Shown: piece after piece, positions 33,751 to 43,348 of the stretch | Layout: each line of letters begins with the position of its first letter | Position numbering within the stretch: position 1 is the first letter of the stretch | DNA from: G965195345 sp965277625 | GTDB taxonomy: Bacteria > Pseudomonadota > Gammaproteobacteria > CAKMZV01 | Direction: 5' to 3' | Assembly: GCA_965277625.1 (NCBI GenBank) | Contig: OZ255827.1 | Span: forward strand, 806,001-870,000 | Length of the DNA: 64,000 bases | Position numbers and translations under genes: made by a program | The notes under the pieces: generated by a model | Seen by the model: the letters and a program-made list of their open reading frames with translations, nothing else | The model's database searches: none | What the model was told of the DNA's origin: nothing

Positions 33751-36252
33751 ATGAAATTTGAATCATTTGATTTTTTAAAAGTCTTCGCCAATGAAGGCAC
33801 ACCTGCACAAAGGGCATTTGCACTCTGTTTGGGCTGTTTAATAGGCATTACTCCTTTACTGTCACCGCACAACGCCATCGTTGTGATACTTTATATGTTG
33901 TTTAGAGTAAACAACAACGTCTTTGTCATGGGTTGGGGACTCAGTGAGGTTGCAGCGCTGGTGCTTTTCCCTCTTTTTGATGTGTTCGGACTGTGGCTGT
34001 TACAGCTTCCGAGTCTGAGCGCTTTTTGGACGGGTGCTTATAACGATCCCATCTGGCGATTCTTTCGATTTAATGATTCTGTTGTTTTGGGCAGTTTTAT
34101 ACTCTCTTGGGTGCTGATTATCCCCTTGTTCTTTGTTGTTTGGTTGACGCTGAAAGTGTACCGTGAACGCTTCCTAAAAGGGGTTCAAAACTTGGCGTTG
34201 ATTCAAAAAATTCAAAACTCTAAGTTATCCTTTGTGACTAAAATCCTTGGAGTACAGCACAGTTCGGTTAAATCGCCATGGTTTTCAAAGTTAAAGATAA
34301 CCTTGCTCAGTGTGATTGTGGTGCTCAGCTTTGGTTTTTACTGGCTTCTAAGCTCAAATATTATCAAAGATCAATTAGAAAAAAAATTGTCTGCTCTGTG
34401 GCAAGCACCGATCAGCATTTCAGGCGTGCAATTTTCTGTGATTCCCTTTGCTTTTGAGCTAACTGGTGTGAGTGTTGCTGACCCAGACGATGTAAAGCGC
34501 AATCAATTTGAAATTCAACAATTGAGATTGTCTATCAGTACTTACCATTACATCGTAGGTCGATGGGTGGTGGAGGAGTTGATACTCAACGGGATGCGTT
34601 TTGATCAACTAAGAACGGTTCCTTATACACCACAAAATGGGGCTGTGGCAGAACCAAGAAGAGTGAAAGATATGTTCAAAATGCCAGAACTCGCCGCACC
34701 CGATATTGATCAACTCATCTCTCAGTCGAATCTTTCTTTCAATCAAAAAATTGTCGATTTGCAATTAAAAATTGATGATTTAGAGAAGACCTATAGAAAT
34801 ACCCAAAACGTCTTTTTGGATGATGCGCAATTGAAGTTTATAGAACAAGAAATTGAATCGCTTAAGGGCGTTGATTTAAACAATCCGCAAGCGCTTGCCG
34901 ATGCGCAAAAACATTGGAACAGCCTCAAGCAAAAATTAACCGATCAACAAAAGGCCATTACCTTGTCTTATGAAGATTTATCAGCCAAACAGAACGTTGT
35001 CAATACCGACATTCGAAACTTAAATGGTGCGATAGACCAAGACATAAATGACCTACTATCACAATATCAATTAAACAACGATGGCTTAGGCAATTTGGGC
35101 AAACTCATTCTGGGCCCAGATGTGATTGAACGATTTGATACGGCGGGAGAATGGTATGTCAAAGCTGAGCCAATCATCGAATATGCGGTCACTTGGTTTA
35201 ATGAGCGTGAACAAAGAAAAAATGAAAGCCCGAGCCTGGTATTTAAAGGCACAGTGGTCACTTTTAAGGAATATGATGTTCAACCCAGCTTCAACATCAA
35301 AAAAACACACATCAGCGCTATATTTAAAGATAAAGAATGGATTGGTGAGGGACATAACCTCCATTTTGATCACCAAGGCAGTGGTATGATTTCCGAACTT
35401 TCATTCGCTGAAAAATCCGCGGTGCCTTTGACGGTGAATGGGGTGTTTGATTATCGCGTGTCAGGCGCAGGATTTTCTGAATGGCACTTTGATCAATTGG
35501 ATAAACCCATTAATCAATTTACTGTTCTGCAAGAAGAGAAACTGCCACTGATCATAGATTCGGGCAAGGAGCAGGTCAAAGGCCTACTGAGAATTGATGC
35601 CAATAATCAGCTACAGGGACAATTGGCATACAATTATAAAGACATTTCTTGGGATACTTATGGTTATAGAACCTTGGCCGAAGGCAAATACGTGGTGAAC
35701 GCTTTAAATAACTTTAATGACTTCTCCATAGAGATTAATTTTGGAGGTTCACTGGGCGCGCCCGACATTGGTTTTAACTCAGATTTGGATGCCAAGTTGG
35801 GCGACGCTTTAAAATCTATTTTTAAAGAATTTCGCAGTGATTTTGAAAACGAAGCACGACGCAAACTTTCAGACTTGCGCAAATCTTACATAGAAGACTT
35901 CAATAAAAAGATGATCGACTTGGACAATACCAGTCAACTGCTAAATTCCAAACGGTCAAAGATCGAATCACTGCGTCGTTTTGACATCCAATCACTGATT
36001 GAACAAAACCGATTGCTTGAAGAACAAAAACGCATAGAAGAAGCCATCGAAGAGCAACAAAATGAAACTGAAAAGCAACGCAAAGAGCAACAAAATAAGG
36101 CTGAAGAGCAACGCAAAGAGCAACAAAATAAGGCTGAAAAGCAACGCAAAGAGCAACAAAATAAGACTGAAAAGCAACGCAAAGAGCAACAAAATAAGGC
36201 TGAAAAGCAACGCAATGACGCGGTTGAAAATCAGCTTAAAAAACTATTCTAG
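33751..36252 (+). CDS. fused TIGR03546-TIGR03545-type membrane protein with C-terminal repeat coiled coil
   Basis: 833 residues. Residues 1-165 look like the small membrane family TIGR03546 (CLGCLIGITPLLSPHNAI near 27-44, four hydrophobic segments), and from about 175 the protein resembles TIGR03545, a family with one N-terminal membrane helix (about 188-207) and a large AsmA-like extracytoplasmic part. These two are usually separate neighbouring genes; here one reading frame joins them without a stop. The C-terminal 80 residues are a Glu/Gln/Lys/Arg coiled coil with five 11-residue repeats. Function unknown; an envelope or lipid-transport role is a guess from the AsmA-like layout. Starts 10 bp after rnhA. 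Confidence 0.75.
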   Translation: MKFESFDFLKVFANEGTPAQRAFALCLGCLIGITPLLSPHNAIVVILYMLFRVNNNVFVMGWGLSEVAALVLFPLFDVFGLWLLQLPSLSAFWTGAYNDPIWRFFRFNDSVVLGSFILSWVLIIPLFFVVWLTLKVYRERFLKGVQNLALIQKIQNSKLSFVTKILGVQHSSVKSPWFSKLKITLLSVIVVLSFGFYWLLSSNIIKDQLEKKLSALWQAPISISGVQFSVIPFAFELTGVSVADPDDVKRNQFEIQQLRLSISTYHYIVGRWVVEELILNGMRFDQLRTVPYTPQNGAVAEPRRVKDMFKMPELAAPDIDQLISQSNLSFNQKIVDLQLKIDDLEKTYRNTQNVFLDDAQLKFIEQEIESLKGVDLNNPQALADAQKHWNSLKQKLTDQQKAITLSYEDLSAKQNVVNTDIRNLNGAIDQDINDLLSQYQLNNDGLGNLGKLILGPDVIERFDTAGEWYVKAEPIIEYAVTWFNEREQRKNESPSLVFKGTVVTFKEYDVQPSFNIKKTHISAIFKDKEWIGEGHNLHFDHQGSGMISELSFAEKSAVPLTVNGVFDYRVSGAGFSEWHFDQLDKPINQFTVLQEEKLPLIIDSGKEQVKGLLRIDANNQLQGQLAYNYKDISWDTYGYRTLAEGKYVVNALNNFNDFSIEINFGGSLGAPDIGFNSDLDAKLGDALKSIFKEFRSDFENEARRKLSDLRKSYIEDFNKKMIDLDNTSQLLNSKRSKIESLRRFDIQSLIEQNRLLEEQKRIEEAIEEQQNETEKQRKEQQNKAEEQRKEQQNKAEKQRKEQQNKTEKQRKEQQNKAEKQRNDAVENQLKKLF
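36052..36216 (+). repeat. 33-bp tandem repeat, five copies, in coding sequence
   Basis: Five consecutive 33-bp units starting at 36052, 36085, 36118, 36151 and 36184, each encoding EQQNKAEKQRK with small changes (ETEKQRK, AEEQRK, TEKQRK). Copies are nearly identical at DNA level, a sign of recent slippage or recombination. In frame, so changes in number only alter coiled-coil length. Confidence 0.95.
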
Positions 36253-36536
36253 CCATCTCATTCCTCGCTTACGCCATTTTCCCCGATTGACTGAGATTAC
36301 CGAATGTTGGTTTCTTCATTCATGAGGCGGTGGTTTTTTTCGTTAGAAAGAAAACGATCCAGTTATACGCAGGATTGACTGACATGGGACAACACAACCT
36401 ATCAAATGTGGTACACTTTGGCAAAATCAATGTGCTACAGTTCAGCGTCTCAAGGTAGCTAACACAATTAGAGAACAGAACTTTAATCGGAGTTGAACTT
36501 AAATATTAAACGATCGTTTCAGAATTTGAGGAAACA

Positions 36537-36674
36537 ATGATGCCCGTTAGAAAATCACCTTCAAAAGCAGCAAAAACCCAAAGAATTGTGCAATCAGCAC
36601 CTAAAAAAGGAAAAATAAGCAGAAGTGCAATAAGGAAGGCCGTCTTAAAAGTGATCGCTGCTAGATCAAAATAA
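36537..36674 (+). CDS. small very basic protein, hypothetical
   Basis: 45-residue ORF with a GAGGAAAC ribosome-binding site 3-10 bases before ATG 36537 (a second ATG follows at once). About 14 Lys/Arg and no acidic residue; the C-terminal half (SAIRKAVLKVIAARSK) would form a basic amphipathic helix. This composition suggests binding to nucleic acid or to membranes. It resembles no family I can name and lies in a gene-poor stretch, so it may also be a chance ORF. Confidence 0.45.
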   Translation: MMPVRKSPSKAAKTQRIVQSAPKKGKISRSAIRKAVLKVIAARSK

Positions 36675-36810
36675 CGGTCAATGGATGAGCATTCACAAGG
36701 ACTATCCCCTTAACGTATTTGTTAACTGTCCGCTGGAATTGAGATGAAAAACAATGAAAGCGGGAAAGTCCTCCAAAATTGTTTCAAGCCAGAATAATCC
36801 AAGTGAATTG

Positions 36811-36931
36811 TTGGCTCATTTTTTTGGCTTGTGTTAGAATTTTGCGCGGTGGTGAGGAAGAGGTAGAAATCGAAACTCACTCCTGAGCGTAAAAGCCTAG
36901 CTGTAATAGCGTCACGTACTATATCACCACC
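36811..36931 (+). ncRNA. candidate structured small RNA with its own promoter
   Basis: A good promoter, TTGGCT (36811-36816) - 18 bp - TAGAAT (36835-36840), is not followed by any ORF. A transcript starting near 36846 would begin with GGTGGTGA (36848-36855) and could close on TCACCACC (36924-36931), a perfect 8-bp long-range stem around a 68-nt internal part. It lacks the signatures of 4.5S, 6S, tmRNA and RNase P RNA. No T-run follows the stem, so the 3' end is uncertain. Confidence 0.4.
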
Positions 36932-37104
36932 ACTTTCTTGATCGTTCTTCTTTCAATTTTACCGATGTAATCAAAGAAGCTGACCAGACTTGCTTTGAAT
37001 TCTTTTCCCATACACTCTTGTATCGTTAATCTCAATAACCAATTTATTGATTGATTGTCTTTTGCAGTGAGAATTTTAAAATAATAGCGATCAACCGCGA
37101 TGGA

Positions 37105-37677
37105 TTAAGCGTCTGATGACAGTCGATTGGCTGTTTGCTTCAATAGGCGGGCAATGCTGTGAGCAAATGAGTGGCGTACGATGAGAATGGTTTCGTTTTT
37201 TGTTCTATAAATAACGGTGGGTGCTTGGGCAAAGAGCGTGGACACCACCTTGCCAGATGGGAGGTTTTGCTTGAGGTCGTAGGGCACGTGGTGCGCTAAC
37301 AAGGCGTCAACGTTTGAACCCGATAAAATCAGTGCCGTATATGCTCCAGAATTATCAACCAAAGCAGTGTGTCCAGATAATGCTTCTCCTTTGTTAAGCA
37401 AGGCATCCTTGTCTGCTTTAGTGCTCAATAACCAGAATTCATCGGGTCCTATCCACAAACAAACCATGCCAGCTTTATTTTGGCTGTATGTTAAGGATGA
37501 AGGCGCTGTAAATCCCAATGTTTTGAGGTCAGCTTCAGCATTTTTCGTGCGCAGAATAACCACGGCAGTATGGGTTTGTTCTGTGCATTGAACCGATTCT
37601 AAATCGAACAGGCGCGCGTTCTCATCGGTTTCGGTTGCTAATACAGCATGGTACTGTGCAGACTTAGTCATTGCCAT
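37105..37677 (-). CDS. soxG: sarcosine oxidase gamma subunit
   Basis: Smallest-but-one subunit of the heterotetrameric sarcosine oxidase, with a GcvT-like fold. 190 residues from ATG 37677, chosen because a GGAG site lies 9 bases upstream; it overlaps soxA by 14 nt. The motif GPDEFWLLS (about 99-107) and the late segment near IVRHSFAHSIARLL fit SoxG. Last gene of the betaine-degradation operon. Confidence 0.9.
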   Translation of the reverse strand: MAMTKSAQYHAVLATETDENARLFDLESVQCTEQTHTAVVILRTKNAEADLKTLGFTAPSSLTYSQNKAGMVCLWIGPDEFWLLSTKADKDALLNKGEALSGHTALVDNSGAYTALILSGSNVDALLAHHVPYDLKQNLPSGKVVSTLFAQAPTVIYRTKNETILIVRHSFAHSIARLLKQTANRLSSDA

Positions 37678-40669
37678 CAACATTTTCTCCTTTGGGGTCA
37701 TAAAACACGGACGAGACAATCTGGCACTCAACGGTCTTTTTATAGGGTTGAACGATCGATGCTTTGATCACATCATCCATCCGATTGAGTCCATCTTTGA
37801 CCAGTGCCATGGCGATTGAGCGCTTTAATACGGCACTGTAGTAGCTTGAGGTGACATGGCCTATAGATTGATTGTTGTCATTGACCAAGTGCGTGCCCTC
37901 TGGTAGTACAAAACCGCTATCATCGACGGTGTGCAATCCCACCAGTTGTTTGCGTTTGTCTTTGGTCAGGGCAGGCAGGGTTAGTGAGCGTTTGCCTATA
38001 TAGGAAAATTCCTTCTTAGCCGCTAGTATCCAGCTCATGTTGGCATCAACGGGCGTGACTGAACCATCGGTGTCTTGTCCGACAATGATATAGCCTTTTT
38101 CTGCTCTTAATACGTGCATGGCTTCTGTGCCGTAAGGCGTTATGTTCCAGGGCTGCCCCTGCTCGTAAACCTGATCCCAAATGGCCTTGCCGTAGTTCGC
38201 TTGGACATTGATTTCGTAGGCCAGTTCACCAGAAAAACTGATTCGCATAATGCGTGCGGGTACGCCACAAACAGTGCCTTGGCGCCATTCCATGAATTTG
38301 AATGCTGTGCGATCAAAATCAACGTCAGAACAAAGTGTTTTCATGCAGTTTCTGGCATCTGGCCCCACTACCGCAATGGTTGAAAAATGATCTGTGACAC
38401 TGGTTAAATAGACTTCAAGATCGGTCCACTCGGTTTGCAACCACATTTCTAAGGTGCTGTAAACGCCTGCTGCACCGCCTGTGGTTGTGGTCATAACAAA
38501 ATGGTTGTCATCGATGCACGCGGTGACGCCATCGTCCGAAATCATCCCTTTTTCATCCAACATAATGCCATATCGGCATTTACCAGGTGGCAATTTTGCC
38601 CAGGCATTGGTGTAAACACGCGATAAGAATTCACGCGCGTCTTTACCCTGAATGTCGATTTTGCCTAAGGTAGAAGCGTCCATCATGGCGAGTGAGGTGT
38701 GCGCGGCGAGACATTCTCTTTTTACAGCTTGATGCATGTCTTCACCGTTTTTCGGAAAATACCAAGGTCTATACCATTGTCCGACCAGCTCAAACTCCGC
38801 ACCGTGGGCGACGTGTGAAGCGTGGATGGGGGTAAATCTTTCGGGCTCAAAAAAAGTCTTTAAGCCACTGCCAGCGAGTGCACCAAAGGGTACTGCAGTG
38901 TATGCCGGTCTAAAAGTGGTGGTGCCAATGTCGGACATGGGTGTTTTTAGCAGGGCGGCCGCGACAGCAATACCGTTGATGTTGCCCGTCTTACCTTGAT
39001 CGGTGCCAAAGCCCATGGCGGTATAACGTTTAATGTGCTCAATCGATTGATAGCCCTCAGTAATTGAAAGGCGAACGTCTTTGGTTGTGACGTCGTTTTG
39101 CATATCTAAAAAGACATGAGACGATTTGAGGATGGCGTCTGGTGTGAAAAAAGGGCTGATTTGCAAGCTTTGATTGTGCGGCGGGGTTTGCTGAGACACG
39201 GGCTTGCCACCTGTGAGCGACTGAATGATTGTCAAGGCTTTGTTATGACCGTCCATTTGCGCATCTTGCCAATGACTCCAGCCAGCAATGCTACCACAAA
39301 CAACGCGGTTTTCGCGTTCATCAACGGGCATAAAAGTCTGATAGGTTTCGTTGTAAACGGGTTTTGAGCCCGTGTGACAATCCAAATGGACCACAGGATT
39401 AAACCCGCCTGAAGTTGCCAACAAATCACAATTCAAACTCAGTTCCACAGGGATGAGTTGCCATTGATCATTGACATAATTGGTTTTTTGTAATGTCACG
39501 GACTCGACCTGATCTTTGCCCTGAGCCGCAGTGATTGCATAACCTTGATGACACTCGACGCTTTTAGATTGCAGTTTTTTCACCAAAGGGCTATCACATT
39601 GCGCTCTAACATCGACCACTTGAACTTTGAGTTGGTGTTTGAGCAAGTCGTGCGCTACTTCATATATGCTGTTGTTATTGCCATAGACCACGATGTTTTT
39701 GCCAGCAACCACACCAAATTCGTTGGCGTAGCGGCGCACCGATTGCGCCAGCATAATATGGGAGAGGTCGTTGTTGGCAAACAACATGGGGCGTTCATGC
39801 GCGCCTGTGGCGAGGATGATTTTTTTGGCGCGAATTTTGTGTAATACCTTGGCAAAGCTATTTGGCCTGCGTTGCTTGATGGGCTGGTTATCTGAGACTT
39901 TTTCTAAAGCCAATACGGTATTATCGTCCAACCAAGAATAGGCTGTGGTGTTTTGCAGCAATCTGAGTTGATCGGGATTGTTAAGCGTTTGTTGTTCGAG
40001 CGTTGTTCTGCTTTGTTGGTACTGGGTTTTTGCTGTGTCATCAAAGGCAATATCACTCAATATTTCTCCGCCCATTTGAGCGCGTTCATCGACTAATATG
40101 ACGTTTAAATCCTGATTTTCTATCAAATCCACGGTGGCTTGCATACCTGCAATACCCGCACCTATAACCAATACGTCACAGTAGTCGTATTGATGCTCAT
40201 AGACTTCCGAATCTGGTGCCGTTGGTGATTTTGAGTTGCCCGACAAGCGTCGTAAATGGTCTTCAACCTTCGCCCAAATCTTTTGAATGATGAAGGTTTT
40301 GTAATAAAACCCTGCGGGCATAAAACGGTGAAAGGGTTTGAGTGCAGCACGCAAATCAAACTGCTCGGTGTCGATGGCGCTTTTGGCCACCAGCCCTTCG
40401 TATAATTGTATTTCTGTGGCTCTGATATTGGGTGTGTAGTAACCCTCTGCTTCTAAAGAAACCAAGGCGTTGGGCTCTTCAACGCCAGCAGCGACCAGGC
40501 CACGTTTGCGACCGTATTTGAAACTGCGAGATAAAAATTGGACGCGGTTGGCAATGAGCGCCGATGCGAGCGTGTCGCCTTTTAAGCCTGTGAGGGCTTT
40601 GCCATTAAAACTAAAGTTGACGACTTGATCGGCATCAATAACAGTTGAGTGGTGATTGGTTAGGCGCAT
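37664..40669 (-). CDS. soxA: sarcosine oxidase alpha subunit
   Basis: Large subunit of heterotetrameric sarcosine oxidase, which oxidises sarcosine to glycine and passes the methyl group to tetrahydrofolate as 5,10-methylene-THF. 1001 residues, family norm. N-terminal ferredoxin-like domain (FNGKALTGLKGDTLASAL, 21-38), dinucleotide-binding domain with VLVIGAGIAGMQAT (166-179), a middle domain, and a C-terminal GcvT-like folate-binding domain beginning about 610. Starts 5 bp after soxD. Confidence 0.96.
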   Translation of the reverse strand: MRLTNHHSTVIDADQVVNFSFNGKALTGLKGDTLASALIANRVQFLSRSFKYGRKRGLVAAGVEEPNALVSLEAEGYYTPNIRATEIQLYEGLVAKSAIDTEQFDLRAALKPFHRFMPAGFYYKTFIIQKIWAKVEDHLRRLSGNSKSPTAPDSEVYEHQYDYCDVLVIGAGIAGMQATVDLIENQDLNVILVDERAQMGGEILSDIAFDDTAKTQYQQSRTTLEQQTLNNPDQLRLLQNTTAYSWLDDNTVLALEKVSDNQPIKQRRPNSFAKVLHKIRAKKIILATGAHERPMLFANNDLSHIMLAQSVRRYANEFGVVAGKNIVVYGNNNSIYEVAHDLLKHQLKVQVVDVRAQCDSPLVKKLQSKSVECHQGYAITAAQGKDQVESVTLQKTNYVNDQWQLIPVELSLNCDLLATSGGFNPVVHLDCHTGSKPVYNETYQTFMPVDERENRVVCGSIAGWSHWQDAQMDGHNKALTIIQSLTGGKPVSQQTPPHNQSLQISPFFTPDAILKSSHVFLDMQNDVTTKDVRLSITEGYQSIEHIKRYTAMGFGTDQGKTGNINGIAVAAALLKTPMSDIGTTTFRPAYTAVPFGALAGSGLKTFFEPERFTPIHASHVAHGAEFELVGQWYRPWYFPKNGEDMHQAVKRECLAAHTSLAMMDASTLGKIDIQGKDAREFLSRVYTNAWAKLPPGKCRYGIMLDEKGMISDDGVTACIDDNHFVMTTTTGGAAGVYSTLEMWLQTEWTDLEVYLTSVTDHFSTIAVVGPDARNCMKTLCSDVDFDRTAFKFMEWRQGTVCGVPARIMRISFSGELAYEINVQANYGKAIWDQVYEQGQPWNITPYGTEAMHVLRAEKGYIIVGQDTDGSVTPVDANMSWILAAKKEFSYIGKRSLTLPALTKDKRKQLVGLHTVDDSGFVLPEGTHLVNDNNQSIGHVTSSYYSAVLKRSIAMALVKDGLNRMDDVIKASIVQPYKKTVECQIVSSVFYDPKGENVDGND

Positions 40670-40674
40670 GATGG

Positions 40675-40974
40675 TTATTTGTTGTCTTTAAGCTGTTTTC
40701 TTATGGCCGCTGCGTCTTCCATGGGTGCGGTTCTGAGCACTTGATGGCTGATGGTTGAACGTTCTACCAAGAAATATTTACGACAGCCATGGGTATGAAC
40801 CCATTGTTCCCAGTGATCGCCTTTGTGGTTGGAACGATAAAAAACATAATCCGCCCATTCTTTGTCCGACAGGGACTCAGGGTTTTTAGGGCGATCAATA
40901 AAAGCTTCGCCCGTGGGTGAAAATTCTATTTGTTCGCGTGACTCTTGACAGTAGGGGCAGTGGATCGAAAACAT
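40675..40974 (-). CDS. soxD: sarcosine oxidase delta subunit
   Basis: 99-residue zinc-binding subunit. The N-terminal CPYC (6-9) and a later HTHGC segment provide the expected Cys/His zinc ligands; WADYVFYRSN and GCRKYF are family hallmarks. Between soxB and soxA, as in other soxBDAG operons. Confidence 0.95.
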   Translation of the reverse strand: MFSIHCPYCQESREQIEFSPTGEAFIDRPKNPESLSDKEWADYVFYRSNHKGDHWEQWVHTHGCRKYFLVERSTISHQVLRTAPMEDAAAIRKQLKDNK

Positions 40975-40990
40975 AATGGCTTACTATAGG

Positions 40991-42241
40991 TTAGTGGGCA
41001 ACACCGGCAGCGCCATGTTCATCGATGAGCGCGCCTGTTATAAAGCGGTCAACGTGAAATGGTTCTGCCAAGGGGTGGGGTTTATCTTGGGCAATGGTGT
41101 GGGCAAATACATGACCAGAACCTGGTGTGGCTTTAAATCCGCCTGTTCCCCAACCACAGTTAAAATATAAGCCACCGACCGATGTGGGTGAGATGATTGG
41201 ACAAGCATCTGGGCAGACATCGACAATGCCGCCCCATTGGCGATTCATGCGCACGCGCGAGAATATGGGGAACAGCTCGATGATGGCGGCTGCGCAGTGT
41301 TCTATGATGTGTGAATTACCTCGTTGGGCGTAGGAGTGGTAACCGTCGATGCCCGCACCAATAACCAAATCGCCTTTATCGCTCTGACTGACGTAACCAT
41401 GGACCGCATTAGACATGACCACCGTATCTAAAACGGGTTTCATCGCTTCTGAAACAAAGGCTTGGAGCGGATGGCTTTCTACGGGCAATCTCAACCCAGC
41501 CATCTGAGCAATGACCGAAGAGTGTCCAGCACAAACAGCGCCCACTCGATCGGCTTCAATGCTACCAAGGTTGGTATTCACGCCTTTGATGCGACCCTGC
41601 TCTATGTCGAGTCCAGTGACTTCACAATTTTGGATGATGTCAACGCCTAATTGACTGGCAGCACGGGCAAAACCCCAAGCCACACCATCATGACGCGCCA
41701 CACCACCGCGTGCTTGAAAGGACGATCCCATAATGGGATAGCGGGCATTTTTACTGATATTGATGATGGGTATGCGCCGTTTGATTTCTTGGGCATCAAC
41801 GACTTCTGCATCGACGCCATTGATCAAGTTGGCATTGACGCGTCGTTCAATGTCTCTCATGTCTTGTAGTGTATGACCTAAGTTATAAACACCGCGCTGA
41901 CTGAACATCACATTAAAGTTGAGGTCTTCACTGAGTCCTTCCCATAATTTCAGCGCGTGTTCGTAGAGGCTGGAAGCTTCATCCCATAAGTAATTAGAAC
42001 GAATGATGGTGGTATTGCGCCCAGTGTTGCCACCCCCAATATAATTTTTTTCGAGCACAGCAACATTGGTTATGCCACAAGATTTGGCCAAGTAATAGGC
42101 TGTGGCAAGTCCATGGCCGCCACCACCAATGATGATCACATCATATTTTGATTTAGGGGTAGGGGTGGGGATGGCTTGCGCCCAGTCTTGTCCATTAAAA
42201 CCCGCTTTTAGGAGCGACAGCCAAGAGTATTGTTTTAGCAT
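40991..42241 (-). CDS. soxB: sarcosine oxidase beta subunit
   Basis: Catalytic flavoprotein subunit of the tetrameric sarcosine oxidase (FAD and covalent FMN). 416 residues. FAD loop VIIIGGGGHGLATAY (35-49), GGGNTGRNTT (69-78) and ARHDGVAW (182-189), whose His184 is in the position expected for the covalent FMN link. Starts 18 bp after gbcB; the sox and gbc genes thus share one transcript. Confidence 0.96.
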   Translation of the reverse strand: MLKQYSWLSLLKAGFNGQDWAQAIPTPTPKSKYDVIIIGGGGHGLATAYYLAKSCGITNVAVLEKNYIGGGNTGRNTTIIRSNYLWDEASSLYEHALKLWEGLSEDLNFNVMFSQRGVYNLGHTLQDMRDIERRVNANLINGVDAEVVDAQEIKRRIPIINISKNARYPIMGSSFQARGGVARHDGVAWGFARAASQLGVDIIQNCEVTGLDIEQGRIKGVNTNLGSIEADRVGAVCAGHSSVIAQMAGLRLPVESHPLQAFVSEAMKPVLDTVVMSNAVHGYVSQSDKGDLVIGAGIDGYHSYAQRGNSHIIEHCAAAIIELFPIFSRVRMNRQWGGIVDVCPDACPIISPTSVGGLYFNCGWGTGGFKATPGSGHVFAHTIAQDKPHPLAEPFHVDRFITGALIDEHGAAGVAH

Positions 42242-42259
42242 AAGATGATAAGGATCCGG

Positions 42260-43348
42260 TTAAAGCGCCAACTTCAGGTCAGTGGTCGGTTTGGAACAAC
42301 AAATGAGAATATAGCCCTGTTGTTCGTGTTTTTTCAGTAAGCCCCCTTGGTGCTTCATGTCCACGTCCCCAGAAACTTTGAGCGTTCTACAAGTGCCACA
42401 AACACCTTGAGCACAAGCAAAAGGGACTTTGATTCCTTGTTTCTTTAACGATTGCAAGATGGTGATGGCTTTATCGGCAACGATGGTTTTATTGCTTTTG
42501 GAGAGGTGAATTTTAACGCCTTCAGATATCTCTTCTGACACAGGCTCTGGGGCTTCTTCTTGTTGCGCGCTGGACTGGGCAAAATCAAAACTTTCTTGAT
42601 GATAGAACGCCATGTCATAGTTCAAAGCGTGCAATATCTTTTTAACATTGTCCATATAGGGCGCAGGGCCACAACAATAGATGGCTCGCTGGGCAAAGTC
42701 GGGCACCAATGACTGCAGCATGTCGGCGTTTAAGAAACCACTTGGACCCGACCAATCCGCATCTTGCGCGCCGTTATCACACGCCAAATGCAGGTGAAAA
42801 TGATCGTGCCGATTTTGGTAATATTGCAATTCTTCATAGGCAATGAAATCAGCGGTTGATTGTGCATGATGGGCGAAGGCAATGTCGGTGGTAAGCCCCA
42901 AATCATGACAATAGCGACTGAACGATAACATGGGGGTGATGCCACTGCCGCCAGACAACAGTAACAGGGGTTTTAGTTGTGCATGATCATCATTTGCAAT
43001 GCTGAACAATCCCGATATAGACAGCGCCGACAGCTGATCCCCCACTTTTAAATGCTGGTGCATCCATTCAGTGACCACGCCGCCCTTCATACATTTATTG
43101 GTAATTGTTATGGTATGAGGTTTGGTGGGGCTGGAGGCAATGGTGTAAGTGCGTGCCACTTCTTCACCATCGATGGGCAACAACAAGGTGATGTTCTGTC
43201 CAGGCAGAAACTCGAAGTAGGCAGGCTTAACGGATTGAAAGGTAAAACTTTTAACGTTGTGATTTTCGGCATGAATGTGTATGCACACCAAAGCACACAA
43301 GTCCGGCGACCATGCGCTTAAATGATTCAAGCTGGTTAAGGGTTTCAT
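42260..43348 (-). CDS. gbcB: glycine betaine monooxygenase reductase subunit
   Basis: Electron-transfer partner of GbcA, moving electrons from NAD(P)H through FAD and a [2Fe-2S] centre. 362 residues. FAD-binding RTYTIASSP (about 65-73), NAD-binding LLLSGGSGITPMLS (about 126-139) and a C-terminal plant-type ferredoxin domain with CAQGVCGTC (about 314-322) and a fourth Cys near 351. The order FNR domain then ferredoxin is that of GbcB. Its start overlaps the gbcA stop by ATGA. Confidence 0.93.
   Translation of the reverse strand: MKPLTSLNHLSAWSPDLCALVCIHIHAENHNVKSFTFQSVKPAYFEFLPGQNITLLLPIDGEEVARTYTIASSPTKPHTITITNKCMKGGVVTEWMHQHLKVGDQLSALSISGLFSIANDDHAQLKPLLLLSGGSGITPMLSFSRYCHDLGLTTDIAFAHHAQSTADFIAYEELQYYQNRHDHFHLHLACDNGAQDADWSGPSGFLNADMLQSLVPDFAQRAIYCCGPAPYMDNVKKILHALNYDMAFYHQESFDFAQSSAQQEEAPEPVSEEISEGVKIHLSKSNKTIVADKAITILQSLKKQGIKVPFACAQGVCGTCRTLKVSGDVDMKHQGGLLKKHEQQGYILICCSKPTTDLKLAL

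Larger units (their letters stand above)
36253..37104. other. 852-bp gene-poor region
   Basis: Between the large membrane protein and the end of the sox genes. Apart from the small basic ORF at 36537-36674 and the possible RNA at 36811-36931, I see no gene. A clear terminator for the betaine operon that ends at 37105 is not visible in 37000-37104. Confidence 0.5.

Noticed and set aside
35934..36215. Long antisense ORFs across the 33-bp repeat
   Set aside because: They arise because the repeat is free of stops in several frames; the products are monotonous Cys/Ser/Leu/Phe repeats.
36841..36931. 6S, 4.5S, tmRNA or RNase P RNA
   Set aside because: The expected conserved segments of those RNAs (for example GGTCAGGTCCGGAAGGAAGC of 4.5S) are absent.
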